NCBI RefSeq assembly: GCF_023065955.2
Contig: NW_026622786.1
Coordinates: 47,974,938-48,038,937 of the forward strand
DNA length: 64,000 nucleotides
Direction: 5' to 3'
DNA from: Ursus arctos
Lineage: Eukaryota > Chordata > Mammalia > Carnivora > Ursidae
Both the position numbers and the translations under genes were made by a program. Positions 10,926 through 24,145 of the stretch are shown one piece after another. The notes below the pieces were generated by a model. The model searched no databases. It worked only from the letters and a program-made list of their open reading frames with translations, and was not told where the DNA came from. The number at the start of each line of letters is the position of its first letter. Within the stretch, counting starts at the first letter, position 1.

Positions 10926-13900
10926 AAGAGAACACCTAATCAACTTGCATGTTCACAGCTTTTGGCAAAAAGTAGCCATAAACCTTACTGTGAATTTAGG
11001 CATCTCTGGCATGCCACTGTTTATGCATTGAAGGAGAAGTTTGATATAAGGCTAAATGGTCTCAGAAGCATAGATAATCCCCTATGTGCCAAAAGTATTG
11101 AAACACAAACAAAGGAAAATATATTATTAACAGTCTAGTGTTTTTGGGTCTCTGCCATTGGAGCTGAATATGTGATTATTTATGAGATGAAAACACTTTT
11201 TTTATAAATGATCTTGGTCTGTGGTGGGGATGGAGTGGGGAAAGTTAATATTCCAGTATACTGAGTACATGGGGGATTGAATCCATAGAGCATGAGAAAT
11301 AGGCAAAAATTTGTTTTTGTTCCAAGATCTTGGTCTTCTGTATTCTCTTTCTTTCTCTCCATGTCACTTTTTTCCCCTTACATTTTTTTAAAAAGTTGCA
11401 TTAGGATTAAAAAAAAACACAAAAAGTTGCATTAGGATAAAAATATATCCATAATATTCAGTGGTACTGATGTAAATATTGCTCATAAATTATGCATAAA
11501 TAATCTGCTGAACTTATGAAGTTTAAAATTTTGGTTGTGTTGGTAATTAGTTTTACTCATTACCTAAATAAGAGCCAATTCCATTTATTTGAAATGTGAC
11601 AGGATTTGTGGCTATCCAAATTACTATATGTTCTTCTTTTTGAATACATTCTTTAATTCCTAAAAGCCTGGATAAGATTCATGAATCTGATCTTGAGAGT
11701 CAGTAAAGTGATTTTTCAAAATACTATTTAAGAACTGATTTGAGAACTAAAGATAGGTACTATGGTTAATTATCTTCCCTGATCGTTCCACCAAATGTAT
11801 TCTCTAATCTTCTGGATATTTAAATACTAACTCTGTTTCCAGGACCAATAAATATTTTGAACGTTCCATAAAGATTTTCCATAGTTTGGCCTATTTATAG
11901 GATAAGAAAATTAATAGTATTGACCCCTCACAGCACTGTCTCTGTTCTGTCTTCAAAGTAGCTCTATATCTAAATATTTATTATTAACATGTTTTTCTTA
12001 TACTCTACATGTGTACAAACCTTGATAGCTAAGCTTGATATCTTTTTGGCACAAGTAGATTATTACACTAAGTTTTGAGAGCAGCCCTTAAAAGAAAACC
12101 TCCCCAACAAATATAGCAATCGTTTAAGTGAGACCTATACAAAATGCTCTTTGTATCCTTTGGAGCATTCAGTTTGCAAACTCATTCACATCTTCTCACG
12201 AAGATTTTAATTTACAGCTTACCTTATTGCATTCCTAGTTTTAAAAAATTTGAGATTTATTTTATACTTCTTCATAGTAACTCCTTTTTTCCCTGTGTTT
12301 AGTAGGCATTTGAGGAATAATTGATTTTAATGGGTATGATATATCTATTTGATTAATACATAAACCATCCTGGGTCAGGCAGGAATAATCAATTTATTAT
12401 TATTATTATGAATAACCATGTCAAACTGAGTGGATAAACAAGATCTGCTGAGAGTGCTTATGTAATTCATGATGGTTCCACTAGCCTGCATTTTAGAAAA
12501 TATAATGGTATATAACCTAATACTAAAGCCCTGTTATAAAATCTCTTTACACTATAGAATTAGATTATCCCACAGGTCACTCATGAAGAATTAGACAAAA
12601 CTACCTCCTTTTTCCAGAAAAAAGAGCGCACTTAAGTGATGTTACAGTAAAGAGGCTTTACCTCTTGAATGGTCCTCTGGTCCCAGGTCATAATCAGACA
12701 GACACACACACAGTATGGATTTAAATGGTACGAGTGTGTTTGGGTTTTCCCTGCCAACACCTAGTACAACACTTGAAATGTAGGAAAAGTTCAGTATTTA
12801 TTCAATGAATGAATGAATGAATGGCTGCCAAAACCGAGGGTGCATTGGTGAGGTGCCTGCCTTATGATCGAAAGACCACATGCCTTTATAGTCCTTCAAG
12901 CTGATAATGTGAATGATTTCTGCTTATTTAATTACAGAAATATGAATTTATCTTCAAATGTGTAGTAGCATATTGCTGTACAACAGAGTGTTTTATCTGT
13001 ATCAATAATTTAAGGGACTGACACTTCCAAATTGTAATGGAGATTACTGTCCAAGAAGTGCCACTTTTCATCAAAGCACAGAAATACATGAAGACAAAAC
13101 AACCTGAAACTTATCCTTAAGTACAAAATAAATTTCTTCCCAGGTTTACATGGCAGGACTGGACAAATGGCAGTTTTTCAACAAGGTGGAAAAGGAATTG
13201 GAGAAGGAAAAAGTATGTAAATGGCATGTGCTTTGTTATCCAGGCAGCCATTTGTTCATCCAGGGCAAATCTGATAAGAAAATCTGATAAGTCCCACTTG
13301 ATTCCAGCCTTTGGATGATAGTTGAAGTTAGATTTCAGAGGTGTTGTGCAGAGGCCCTAGATATGGTCAGGAAGTGGGCATCTGAAGTCACTGCAGAAGA
13401 ATCTGTGTTTCCAAGTTTAAGTTTATTGGCCTTTAAATTCATTCTCACACACTTTGTGTATCTATTCATAGATCTAAGCAGGAAAAGAATATGTGCACAT
13501 AAATTATGATGATTCTTAACTTGACAGTATTGGTTTAAAAAAATAGAGGCCTAGAAAACCACATGGGAAGAAGTGAGTGAGTGAGTGAGTGAGTACAACG
13601 TAGAAATTAAGGTACAATCAGCTACTGTAGATTTTACAGGTCGGGGCTGATTTCCTAAATAATGAATTTTTGCAGCTGAGCTGTGTCATAGAAGAGAAGG
13701 ATGACGTGCTATCCAATAAGAATGTTTTACTTTTCAAAGAAAATTGGTGCAGCGGATATCTCAAAACTATTTAAAATAGAAGAAACAAAATGTGTTATCT
13801 TAAGATTTAGCAAATTTGCTTAATGCTGTATATATACCAAGATATTTTAAGTAGATGTGTTTAATCATGACAGATTTAAATGGCTATGAAACAAAATGTG

Positions 13901-16854
13901 CACATCTATTTCTACTTAACACTTCTTATTATATAAAAGATCTCTCGACTGTTATAGAATAAAATTGTGGAAGCTCGTGTAAGTTAACTGTAAGAGACCC
14001 TGGGACCGTGCTGGCATTGAGATCAACTAGAAACTCTCAAGACAAAACAGTATTTTTCAAAGGTGGTCAATCTGTGACAATATTCTAATAATAGATTTTC
14101 AAGTGAATTAACCTTTTATTTACTGATACTTTTTATATATCTGTTGGCTTTGAGTCCAAATTTTTGATTAGCTTTCAATCTTTCCACGTCAACAATCACT
14201 TAATGGTTCTTTTGTATTGGGATTAAATTAGAGACAAAAAGTAGAAAAAAATTTATCGTTGGAATCTTAAGTACATATATTCCTGCTTATTTTTAAATAC
14301 TTAAACCCCAAAAGCTTCTCTTGAAATAAACAGGATACCGGAAGATGAGTGACACAGAAAGACCTCAGAGTATTTATTCCTGCGAACATACTAAAAGCTT
14401 AATGTGGAAAAATTTAAATTTCTATCATTTACCCATGTGAAAAGTTTAGACCAACACCCATGCCAAATCTTCAGAGATATTGTTTATTGCTGGTTTTGTG
14501 CTCACATATGTCTCAAAATCTGCTAAAATTGAGGTTTAAATAAATGTGCACAATTGTTCAATGAGCGAGATTATATCATTTTAAAAATGAAGACTAATAC
14601 TGTGGCTACGTCCTGAGGACTGTTATCTGGGTTACATAAAATTCTGGTAAGAGGTGGCATACACCTGTGCTGTTTCCTAACATAGACTGTGATAGAGCCA
14701 ATTTACAAAATTTGAAAATCAACCTAAAACTCACACTCACATTTGTTAAAGAGCTGTTATCAGTTCAGTATTTTAAGACAACTAACTGGTGGTGATCTCA
14801 TATGAAGCATGAAACAGAGAATTAGGGAAAATGTTAAAATTAAAACTCCATTAATTGGCATCATTTATATAGATACTGATCTCATAAGGAAGTTCATATT
14901 CAGTGGACTTACTCCCACCCAAAAGGTTTCAATTTTATGAGGAATTCGTATCTATAGTTACCAAGTAAAATCGTTTACATGCCTTCTTCCCCGAATGCCT
15001 TTTTTGGATTGTGTCCACCTTGAGTAAAACTAAGAAAGTAGATAGAATACTGCAGAGTGACCTTGTTCTCAAAGTGACAAAGGGAAAACTGAACACTATT
15101 CCTCTCTCAGAAAGACTTCCACAAGTCTAGAATTAAGGAATGTTTTTCACAAGGAGATCAACAACTCATGTTAAAGTCAGATGGAAAGATATCTTCAAAC
15201 ACGCTACTTACATTTTCTTTCTCACTTGTCTCTCTTTCCTACTCTTTTAAGGAACAAAAGAGCACAGAATTTTTATTTTATATAGTCTCTATTTTATAAT
15301 TCCTAAACTGAAGACTCTATTTAAAGGTTTATAATTTACACAAGTTGAATTGTAAACCATTACATGATGATACCATAAACTGAGTACATTTTGATTCTCT
15401 GGAAAAACAATTCAATCAGATATACAGCATATTCATTTGTATACCACTCATTTTCTTTATTGAGAATCGAAATTCTTTCACTTTCAGATGTTTTAAATCA
15501 ATCAGTTTAATATCAACAATCTAAATATTTACTGGATTACATATTTCTTTATTAGGAACGAGACTGTGACCCCAAAACCCTTGCCTCCAACCTGTTTATT
15601 CATTTTCTCAACAGAGAGAAAGTAACAGAAATATTTACTGTTGGTAAAACTGGGATTGTTTTTAAGAGGAAAGAGAATAGCTTCATATTTCTAGCATGCT
15701 TATGCCTTACTATATGAAACAGATCAGAGTCTGTTTTTTTAGTAAGTCTGCTTTGATGGGACGATTTTATTATGGGAGTAAAGATAGGAAGGAAAGAGAT
15801 CATCATGAGAAACAAAATCAGGCTTTTCAAGCTTTTTGAGCATTGTGGAGATGATTCTACCTCTGAAGTTATTTTCAAAAGTGCAGCTCTTAAATTCTTT
15901 TGCCAATTGCTTTAGAAACAGAATATTTTGGCCTCTTAATGAAAGTGAATCAGATATCTAGACAAAAGGTAGTCAATTACCAAACTTCAATAGTTATTTG
16001 AAAATAGTTTCTTTATATATTTTTCTGTTTGTGTAGAAGTCAAAGCTGTAATGTTAAACAGAGAAAAATGCATATGACTTACTGATACACTCCAACGTTC
16101 TTTCAACTTTTGAAAAGGTACTTATGTGGAGTAGGCAAGGGAAGGGGGTGTAGCGAATATAAAGAAAGACATGGAGGGAACCTTGTACATTTGCAACTTG
16201 TTAAAATTCTTCACCCTTTTAGGCCATTGCACAGAATCAAAGAGAGGAAGGGACCACATTTATTTTTATGCATGGGAGTGTCAGTAGGGCAAAGAAAGGA
16301 GTGGTCAGTATTCTTTTCTGCAAGAGCAAGTGTTAAGTTCACTCAAGTCATCACTGACTGCTAAATTCTCTTCCTTCCATATATATATATGGAATTTGTA
16401 TGAAATATTTTACTTTCTCCCTCTTCTTTTGCCAAATGTGTATATACGAATAGCATAAAGTTGAACATTTCTTTATACAAACAACTTAAAAATAGGCACT
16501 GATTATCTTCATCTGTTTACAATAAATGAGTGTAAGTCCTATATGTGGTATATTTAAGGGAGAACTGAAATCACTGGCACTTTAATCAATAATATAGAGC
16601 TCAGCATAGAAAGCATGTGTTTCTCCATCTTTCCTATTCAGCCTCTTATCCCTACACACTTGGTCAAGTGGAAAGGTATACTTTTGTCATCTCTGTGTAA
16701 AGTTTTTTTGGAGTTATCCTAAGCATAGTTAAACACATATTCCAGTATATTTTAAAGGCTGGTCTTCAGGATTGTGGAGACAAAGAGTAAAAGAGACTTT
16801 GAAAACTACATCTAAATTTTGATGGCATTCGAGTCATAGCTAGTCTGTGTATTT
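10926..16854 (+). other. Repeat-poor sequence after exon 2: candidate EP3-II 3' UTR, then intron
   Basis: If the EP3-II tail is retained, this begins the 3' UTR of that transcript. Candidate AATAAA signals are at 11847-11852, 16855-16860 and 16894-16899. Only a sense L2/MIR-like 3' end near 12690-12825 (ending in GAATGAATGAATGAATG), a (GAGT)n run at 13573-13594 and a 34-bp imperfect tandem repeat near 11391-11433 are recognised. No SINE or L1 lies in this roughly 6-kb stretch. How far the transcript extends cannot be told from sequence. Confidence 0.4.
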
Positions 16855-16899
16855 AATAAATGTATGTTTTTCATGTTGTGTTTGTCAATGGAAAATAAA
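16855..16899 (+). terminator. Candidate polyadenylation signals
   Basis: AATAAA at 16855-16860 is followed at once by a GU-rich run (TGTATGTTTTTCATGTTGTG), the classical downstream arrangement. A second AATAAA lies at 16894-16899. These could end a long EP3-II 3' UTR beginning at 10926. This is inference only; AATAAA is common in AT-rich DNA. Confidence 0.3.
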
Positions 16900-18228
16900 G
16901 CTGAATGTTCTGAAATGTTCCTGTCTTTTTTTCCTGATGCCAACTCATGTCAGGAATATTTTACTTATAATTGTGTTAAATATTTTGCTGAAATCCTATT
17001 TGACACGCTTTGTCAGATAACAGCACAATGGAATAGTCAACAGCATTATGCTATCTGGATGATTATACATTTTGTTTTACATTGCATAATTGTGTACTGT
17101 ACAAATTTTTACTGATATGCTTAGATCTGCGGTGCTCTTTTGCCGATTTTCAACATGATATATCTATTCATGTTATAATCCCAGATTTTTTGCTTTTAAT
17201 ACAAAAGCACATTTATAAATTATTCTCAATTTAGTTCATCTCTTTTGTAGATTCTAGTGTAATCTTTAGGCAACCAATCAAGGAATGTCTTTGCTTGTAG
17301 TCACTCCCTTTGATAGATTCGTACCTGGGTATTGGTGTGAGCAGATTACTGGCAGAGACACATTTTGGGCTGCCCCAATACCCTGTTCTATGTGCTCATT
17401 CAGGTCAATCTACCTCTTCTTCTTTAGTGAAAGGAGACAGGCTGCTAAGCCGAGCTCAATAAAAGTAGCACATCACGATAGCCCCTCTTCCTCCTAAGAG
17501 AAGGTATTTACGGAGAGCTCTGACCATGGCTTCTCCACGAGGTCCTAGGTTCCCAACCAGCTTTTATGGTCTCTGTAGTCTTTGCTCTGCCTCATCAGGT
17601 AAACATCATGGTGGTACCTTCTTGTAGACGAGAAATGCCACCACGATGTTGTTGAACCTACATACCATAAAATGAAGCACTGCCCAGTTTCAAGTCCTTA
17701 GACATCCTTAGATATTCTTGGGGCTTGTTGTGCTCAGCCAGACCAGTTTCGAGCAAATCCAGTTTGGAGGTTGGATACTTAGAATCTAAGCCAGTCCTCC
17801 AGGCTTGTTCTTTCCGTTGACATGTATTCGTTGTTGTACTTACTATGTGCCAAGCATTCTGGCAGGTGTTAAGACACAAGGATTTTTTTCTAAAAAATAA
17901 GCTTTCAATGAATGTATAATCTGGTAGGGAATAGGAAATAATTTGATCAGAGCTGTTATTAGAGTAAGCATATAGGGGAGGCGACGCTAAAATAGGAAAT
18001 CATTTCCTGTAGAAGATGACAGTTAACCTGCATTTTGGAGAAAGGAATGGGTGTTAGTTGGAGAGGGGAGGGCATTTTAGGATAGTTTTTCACTTCACAC
18101 TGTCCCAAATTATCATTTCCAAGGCATTCAAACTGACTAATTTCTAGTGGCCCTGTGAGAAGTATAGGTCTAAATAGGACATATATCTATAACCTCTCAG
18201 AATGGGCCAAAGTGGCATGGCCTTGGGG
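16900..18228. other. Intron, unrecognised
   Basis: 17290-17640 is more GC-rich and contains 'gccgagctcaataaaagtag', a form seen in retroviral LTR poly(A) regions. No LTR ends were found, so no call is made. The rest is AT-rich without recognisable features. Confidence 0.35.
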
Positions 18229-18439
18229 CAGAATTTCTCCACCTCAGCCCCTTGGAATATTGGGCCAAATAATTCTTTATTATGGGGGCTGTCCTATGCA
18301 TTGTAGGCTGTTTAACAGTATCCCCGGCCTCTACCAAGAGTAGAGTAATACTTCCCTAGCTGTGACGATCAGAAAAATGTTCCCAGACATTGCCAAATAT
18401 ACTGTGGGGGACCTAACTGCTCCCAGTTGAGACCCTCTG
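18229..18439 (-). mobile_element. MER20 (hAT-Charlie DNA transposon), antisense
   Basis: Near full length (about 211 bp). It opens 'cagaatttctccacctcag', has 'ggctgtcctatgcattgtaggctgtttaacag' and 'ccagacattgccaaatat', and ends 'ttgagaccctctg'. Both hAT-type terminal repeats are recognisable. Confidence 0.9.
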
Positions 18440-18840
18440 CCTTAGGGCAAGGGCCATGGCCATTGAGAGGGTGCTATGTGTCTGAGGGTTTGCAGGACAA
18501 GGCCATCTGTGGGATCTTGGATGTGAAAGGCACCATTCTGGCATTTCCTGAAGTGGCTGGCGCTAGACTGCCAGTGTGTGTCTGACTGCACAAAAATGTG
18601 GCGTTACCACTACAACAATGCCCGGATCATCACGGGCCCTGATCCACTTCCGTAACCACATAAACCTATTCACAAATGAGGAGGTACAGTTTCTTAGAAA
18701 GTATCATCTTTCTATTGATGTCTCCAATCCCTATTTTGTTCTTGATAAGAGGCCATGGGGTTATATGTCTCTCAAAGGGATATCTAAAGGGAATGAGTCC
18801 ATTTCTCCCAGGATGTTTAAAGATCTGTTATATTTCCTCT
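18440..18840. other. Intron, unrecognised
   Basis: Relatively GC-rich to about 18660. The plus frame at 18576-19010 runs into a SINE and is not a gene. Confidence 0.4.
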
Positions 18841-18856
18841 TAAGTTCGCATTTCTT

Positions 18857-19057
18857 CCTTTTTTTTTTTTTTAAGATTTTATTTATTTATTTGAGAGAAA
18901 AAGAGAGAGAGAGTGCAGGAGTTGGGGGGGGGGGAGCAGATGGAGAGGCAGACTCCCAACTGAGCAGGGAGCCCTATGCGGGGCTCCATCCCAGGACCCT
19001 GAGATCATGACCTGAGCTAAAGGCAGACGCCCAACGGACTGAGCCACCCAGGGGCCC
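18857..19057 (-). mobile_element. CAN-SINE, antisense, with target-site duplication
   Basis: Poly(T), AAGATTTTATTTATTTATTT, GA-rich body with a G(11) run, and inverted head 'ggactgagccacccaggggccc'. Flanks TTAAGTTCGCATTTCTT and TTAAGTTCTCATTTCTA form a slightly diverged duplication (about 18840-18856 and 19058-19074). Confidence 0.95.
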
Positions 19058-19074
19058 TTAAGTTCTCATTTCTA

Positions 19075-21339
19075 AGCTAGGTGCCTTAGTAGGAGAGAAC
19101 AAACTTACCAAACTCTGTCTTTTATGGGATTTTGGCATATTTGGTCTGTGTACCAGAACTGCATGCAGCAGCTTTATTTAATCTGAAAGATGATTTTTAT
19201 CAAGGAGCAGTCCAACTCTGGGCAAATGTCTCTTTACTGGCCCGTGTTTTTCTGAGCTTATGCCAGTCTGTAGTGCCTCAAGTATAGAGCTATTACCACA
19301 CATTTTGAAGACAAAGTTCAACTCATGATCTCTGTAACTAACACTTAAGGCTCTGGTTTCTATGAAATGGGAAGCTGAAAAACGTAAACCCCAAATCTGA
19401 CCCAAATTTAGAACAAGGATACTCATTGATCTACTATAAATTTCTGAGGCCAAGTAAGAAAGGTCTATGGATAATCAGTGTTTATGCCTAACATTCTTAT
19501 GCAGTTTTTAAAAGAAGGCCTGGTATATAATATGCAAGGTTGTTTGAATTTGACTTTGAAAAGAACATTGGAAAAACATAATTCTGAAACAATTACCACC
19601 AATTGGGGTCTTTTCAAATTCGATTTAACTAGAACATACCTGATAGAACACCGGCTTTTAGTCACTTTGGGCTCAGAGACCCCTCTGGTCATCAGAGGAA
19701 AGGCATGGATCCCCTCCTCACAAAAAGCACAGACAATTTTTACACAGCGTCAGAGACTGTACCGCCCTCCTGAATTCTGTCTGTGGACGTCTTGGAAATT
19801 TACGGACACAGGTTAGGAATTCTCACTGTGAGAGAGTCTTTATGATTCAAGGAACCTCACAACTTTCCATGTTCGGTTAGGAAGCTGAAATCTAAACCGG
19901 GAGCTAAGTCAGCACAATTACTTCCCTGCGGATGCCAGAATTCCCTGACATCGCATTATACGACCGTAGTAGTAAAGCAACAATCAGCGACAGAATTATT
20001 AAAAGAGGAGCTGCAATCATGTAAAAAAAAAAATGCCATCTCTTGGGGAAAAGAACGGTGACTAACATAATATAATAAAAAATGATTAAATAAAAAAAAT
20101 TAAAAAAAAAAAAAGACAAGAACACAATCCCAACCAGAAGAGGGGCAGCATAGGCTACTCACCAACAACAGGTCGAAAGTAAAAGTACGATATATTCTTT
20201 TAATTACAAGTAATTCAGTGGTGCATTTGCCTTACAACAAACAGCTCGTTTCAGTTTTCCCTTGTGCTGAGCCAGCAAGAGAGATTTAAAACAAAGCTAT
20301 TTAAAAGTCAATTAAAAAAAAAATCACCCTGCCTGAAGAATGCGATGTCCTGCACACAAAAAACCTAAATGGTTAGAATGTAAGTTTCTGTTACTTTCTG
20401 TTACATAACTTTATGTTATGTTACATGTGTATATGGATACATACAAATGTACACCTCTGCATGTTCTATGTCTTTGCCTTCAATCTAGAAGGAAGGCAGC
20501 AGGGACGACCTTACTGATTGATTCTTTCAGTGAGAATGCAAGGCATACACTTACAGATCTTGTTACAAATGTAAAATTAATGATGCTTTACGCCAACACT
20601 TAAAGCTATTAGTAAAATGCTGTATTGATGTTTATAGTTTGTGTTTCTCTACAGGGAAAAGTCTGGAGCAATTAATGACATTTGTCTTTGCATTTTTCTA
20701 GCCTTATTGAGGAAGATGGAAATGAGATCTTAAAGCACTGAAGTATTTGTCTATCGGAAACAACTCTTTTATACCAAACCATCCTACTTTCTGGATGCGT
20801 GTACATGAATTGGACAGCTGTTTGAGGTGTGCATAAAATTGCAAGCCGATTTTCATGAATCAGTGGTTTGGAGTCTTCCCCCTCAGAAGATCCATGAAAA
20901 GCCATTTTTAGAGGAAAAGCTATTTGTTATTTTCAACATTCCTTGATGATTTAAACATTTTTTTTGCCTGCATTTTTAAGAATTGTGGTGACAAAATTAA
21001 TTTTTAGTTCAAAACTTTTGGAGAAATAATGTTGATTTATTACCAAGCTCTGACAAGGAACCACTGCCTTAAATGTTGTGCTGCCCTAATTGGATATGCA
21101 TGGCCCTTATCCCAGATTTTCTCCTCATCGTGGCAATTTGGAATATTCCTCTTACTATGCCTTCAGCAGATTTGTCATTGAAAGCTGAAATACTTTGTTA
21201 ATTAGATTACTTAACACTGACTGCTCCTAAGATATTATACATTTAAAATATTTTAAAGCATTTTTTAATGAAATCATTTCTTCAAAATGCTCTATAAAAT
21301 TTTTGGGGTCATAATGAAAGAGAAAAATTTCCAACATTG
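19075..21339. other. Intron, unrecognised
   Basis: No known repeat or exon identified. 19904-20125 has a minus frame rich in hydrophobic residues; the cause is an A-rich plus strand (runs at 20021-20032 and 20087-20115). Confidence 0.4.
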
Positions 21340-21545
21340 GGAAAGGAGTTAGAACACTTATGTCCAATTATATGATTTGCTGTTCACTGGTTATTTGTCC
21401 TTAGCAATTCAGTAAACCTCTCTGCGCTTGAATTTTTTCATCAGCACAAAATTATTAGGATTAAATAAGACAATGAGGGTAAGGACGCTTTTGAAAGCAC
21501 TGTACAAGTAGTTGATGGTTAATTTATTTTATTATTATTCACCTC
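21340..21545 (+). repeat. MIR element
   Basis: 'ttcactggttatttgtccttagcaattcagtaaacctctctgcgc', then 'attaggattaaataagacaatgagg' and 'gaaagcactgtacaagta', follows the MIR consensus order. Confidence 0.75.
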
Positions 21546-22190
21546 ATTGCTGGAACAACATTGAAAATTAATTATAATATTCTTATCTTAAGCAACTATC
21601 GCACAGTCTTGCTAATTTAGTATTGGGCATTCGGCAGAACATATAAGTGATATTTGAAGACAGGTTCTGGTCCCACAAAGGGTGTGTGTGTTTGGAAAAC
21701 ATACATAGCTTCTTTTAAATTTAGTTGCCTCATCTGTACGATCAGGGTTGGTCTATCTGTGTGGTATCTTCTAACTGAAAAACATGATTCTCCAGTCTCT
21801 CTGGAATGTCATGCAGCTAATCTTGTCAACTAAACACAGACAAGATTTTTTTTCTTTTGAATCTTGAAAAACAGCTCATAGGAAACCTCTAGGAGACAGA
21901 GATAGCAAGGCCCATAAAATTTCTATTGCTTTTTTCTCTAAAAAGAATTTTTAGGTTCCTGTTCTCCCTCTCCTTTGAAATTGTTCTCTTTCCTCAACCA
22001 TATCACGAGATCCTTGAATATAGAGGCTGTGTCTTCTACTCGTTAAGGTCTGTTGCCTGCTTTCCCTTTGCTTCTCATTCAAACTTCCAAATCCTAGTTT
22101 TTGTTGTTATGTGATGGATCTTATTTACTTCTTATTTTTGGCTCAGTAAATATCACAAAGAGTAGGTCATGTAGATTTTCATACATTTGG
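21546..22190. other. Intron, unrecognised
   Basis: No exon or confident repeat. 'ttgaatatagaggctgtgtc' near 22014 is weakly L2-like. Confidence 0.4.
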
Positions 22191-22221
<31 letters not shown>

Positions 22222-22244
22222 TCTCTTTGTGTGTGTGTGTGTGT
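22191..22244. repeat. (TG)n microsatellite, interrupted
   Basis: Two GT runs (22191-22216 and about 22229-22244) separated by GGGTATCTCTTT. Confidence 0.95.
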
Positions 22245-22271
22245 CTGTGATGTCCGTTATATATCAAATGT

Positions 22272-23186
22272 GTATTCCTTTAAAAAAAGTTTATTAAGTT
22301 TTTTATTTTAATTCCAGTGTAGTTAACATACAGTGTTGTATTAGTTTCCAGTGTACAATGTAGTGATTCAACACTTCTACACATTACGCAGTGCTCATCG
22401 TAAATTTACTCTTTAATCCCCATCTCCTGTTTCACCCATCCGCCCACAGTCTCCCCTCTGAGAACCTTCAGTTTGTCCTCTATAGTTAAGAGTCTGTTTC
22501 TTGATTTGTCTCTCTTCTTTTTTTCCCTTTGTTTTTGTTTTCATGTGTTTCGTTTCCACTTATGACTAAAATCATATGGTGTTTGTCTTTCTCTGACTGA
22601 CTTATTTTACTTAGCATTATACTCTCTGGCTCTACTCATATTGTTGCAAATGGCAAGATTTCATTCTTTTTTATGGCTGAATACTATTCCCATTGTGTAT
22701 ATAGACCCCATCTTCTTTATCCAGTCATCTGTCGATGGACACTTGGGCTGCTTCCATAATTAGGCTGCTGTAAATAATGTTGCATTAAACATAGCAGTGC
22801 ATATATCCTTTTGAATTGGTGTTTTGTATTCTTTGGGTAAATACCTAGTAATGGAATCACTGGATCATATGGTAATTCTATTTTTAATTTTTTGAGGAAC
22901 CTCCATACTGTCTTCAACAGTGGCTGCGCCAGTTTGAATTTCCACCAACAATGCAAAGGTTCCTTTTTCTCCACATCCTCCCCGACCCTTGTTTCTCACG
23001 TTGTTGATTTTAGCCATTCTGACAGGAGTGAAGTGGTGTCTCATTGTGGTTTTGATTTGTCTCTCCCCCATGATGAGTGACATTGAGCATCCTTTCATGT
23101 GTCTGTCGGCCATCTGGATGTCTTTTTTGGAGAAATGTCTGTTCATGTCTTCTGCCCATTTTTTAATTGGATTATTTGGTTTTTGA
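22272..23186 (-). mobile_element. L1 retrotransposon 3' end, antisense, 5'-truncated
   Basis: Reverse complement of the L1 3' UTR ('agtgtagttaacatacagtgttg') followed by the ORF2 C-terminus. On the minus strand, 22865-23146 reads [19 protein letters not shown] and 22717-22974 reads [19 protein letters not shown], both typical of L1 ORF2. They are in different frames, so at least one frameshift has broken the ORF. The family is a late mammalian L1 (carnivore or L1MA-like). It is dead and truncated. Confidence 0.92.
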
Positions 23187-23998
23187 GTGTCGAAATGTGT
23201 ATTTATTTTCTTAAATACATTGTGTTTTTAAATCACACTGTTATGTGCATCCCTTTAAAAGGTCAGATAGTGTAAAGAGGCTCTGTTCTCGGTCTAGCCG
23301 GGCCCTCGGCACTCTGCTTTACAGAAGTCACTTTCAGCTTCTTATTCAACATTTCTTCTAGCGTATACAACCATATTTCTAAATAACATCCTTGTGTTGC
23401 TATCTCTTACTTCATCAACTTTAGACATTGTATGTTGATTTATTTTGCTGGATTTAGCTCTCTCCTCACACATCTTCCCATTACAGTTATAACACAATTT
23501 TTATTAAATCAGTTTTCAGTGTTTGCGTTTTTCTGACAAGGCAGATAGCCCTCGCTGCTGAATCATAGTACTGTGATCACATTTCCTTTCTGGGACACAT
23601 TTTTCTTTTTCCTAGAGTTAAGAACTTATTGAGTTAAACTTGCTTATCAGCTTTCTTTGTGTCAAAAACTAAACCTTAAAGTTTTCGACGTGCCCAAGCC
23701 TGTGTGGTCATTGGAATCCTGGGTTTCTTGCCATTGATTCTTTCGCCTCTTTTTTATTAGATACCATGTTTTCTAGATCCTGTGTTTGGAATTATTTCTT
23801 GAATTATTCACTCATTTTGAACACACCTGCTTTAAAACGGGCTTTTTAATAGAAAAGAAAAAGGAATCAAACTCCTAGAAAAGGAAAGAGAATGGTTTTA
23901 AGTAAGTATAAACACTAATAATAATGGTGATAATAACAATAGTGGCAACTATTTTTTTTTATGAGCAACTATATTTTATGAGCAACTATATTTTGTCA
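23187..23998. other. Intron, unrecognised
   Basis: 23960-23993 holds two tandem copies of ATGAGCAACTATATTTT. Nothing else identified. Confidence 0.4.
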
Positions 23999-24145
23999 TC
24001 AAATTCTCATGCCAATACCACAAGGCAGGTGTTATTATCACCACTCTCCAGATGAAAAGGCTGGGGCTCAGGGAGGATAAATCACTCCACCAAGTCCACC
24101 AGCTAGTGAGAAAGTGAAGCTGGGGTTCTCACCTGCTGCCAGGTC
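23999..24145 (-). repeat. MIR element, antisense
   Basis: 'ggcaggtgttattatcaccactctccagatgaaaaggctggggctcagg' and 'ccaccagctagtgagaaagtgaagctggggttc' match reverse-complemented MIR. Confidence 0.8.

Noticed and set aside
17290..17640. Possible retroviral LTR from GAGCTCAATAAAAG
   Set aside because: No matching LTR ends, promoter or flanking duplication could be identified.
19904..20125. Hydrophobic 73-residue frame as a small membrane protein
   Set aside because: Phe/Leu/Ile bias comes from A-rich runs on the plus strand; no initiation context or known family.
22717..23146. Minus-strand frames as a reverse-transcriptase gene
   Set aside because: The C-terminus of L1 ORF2, truncated and frameshifted; annotated as an L1 remnant.
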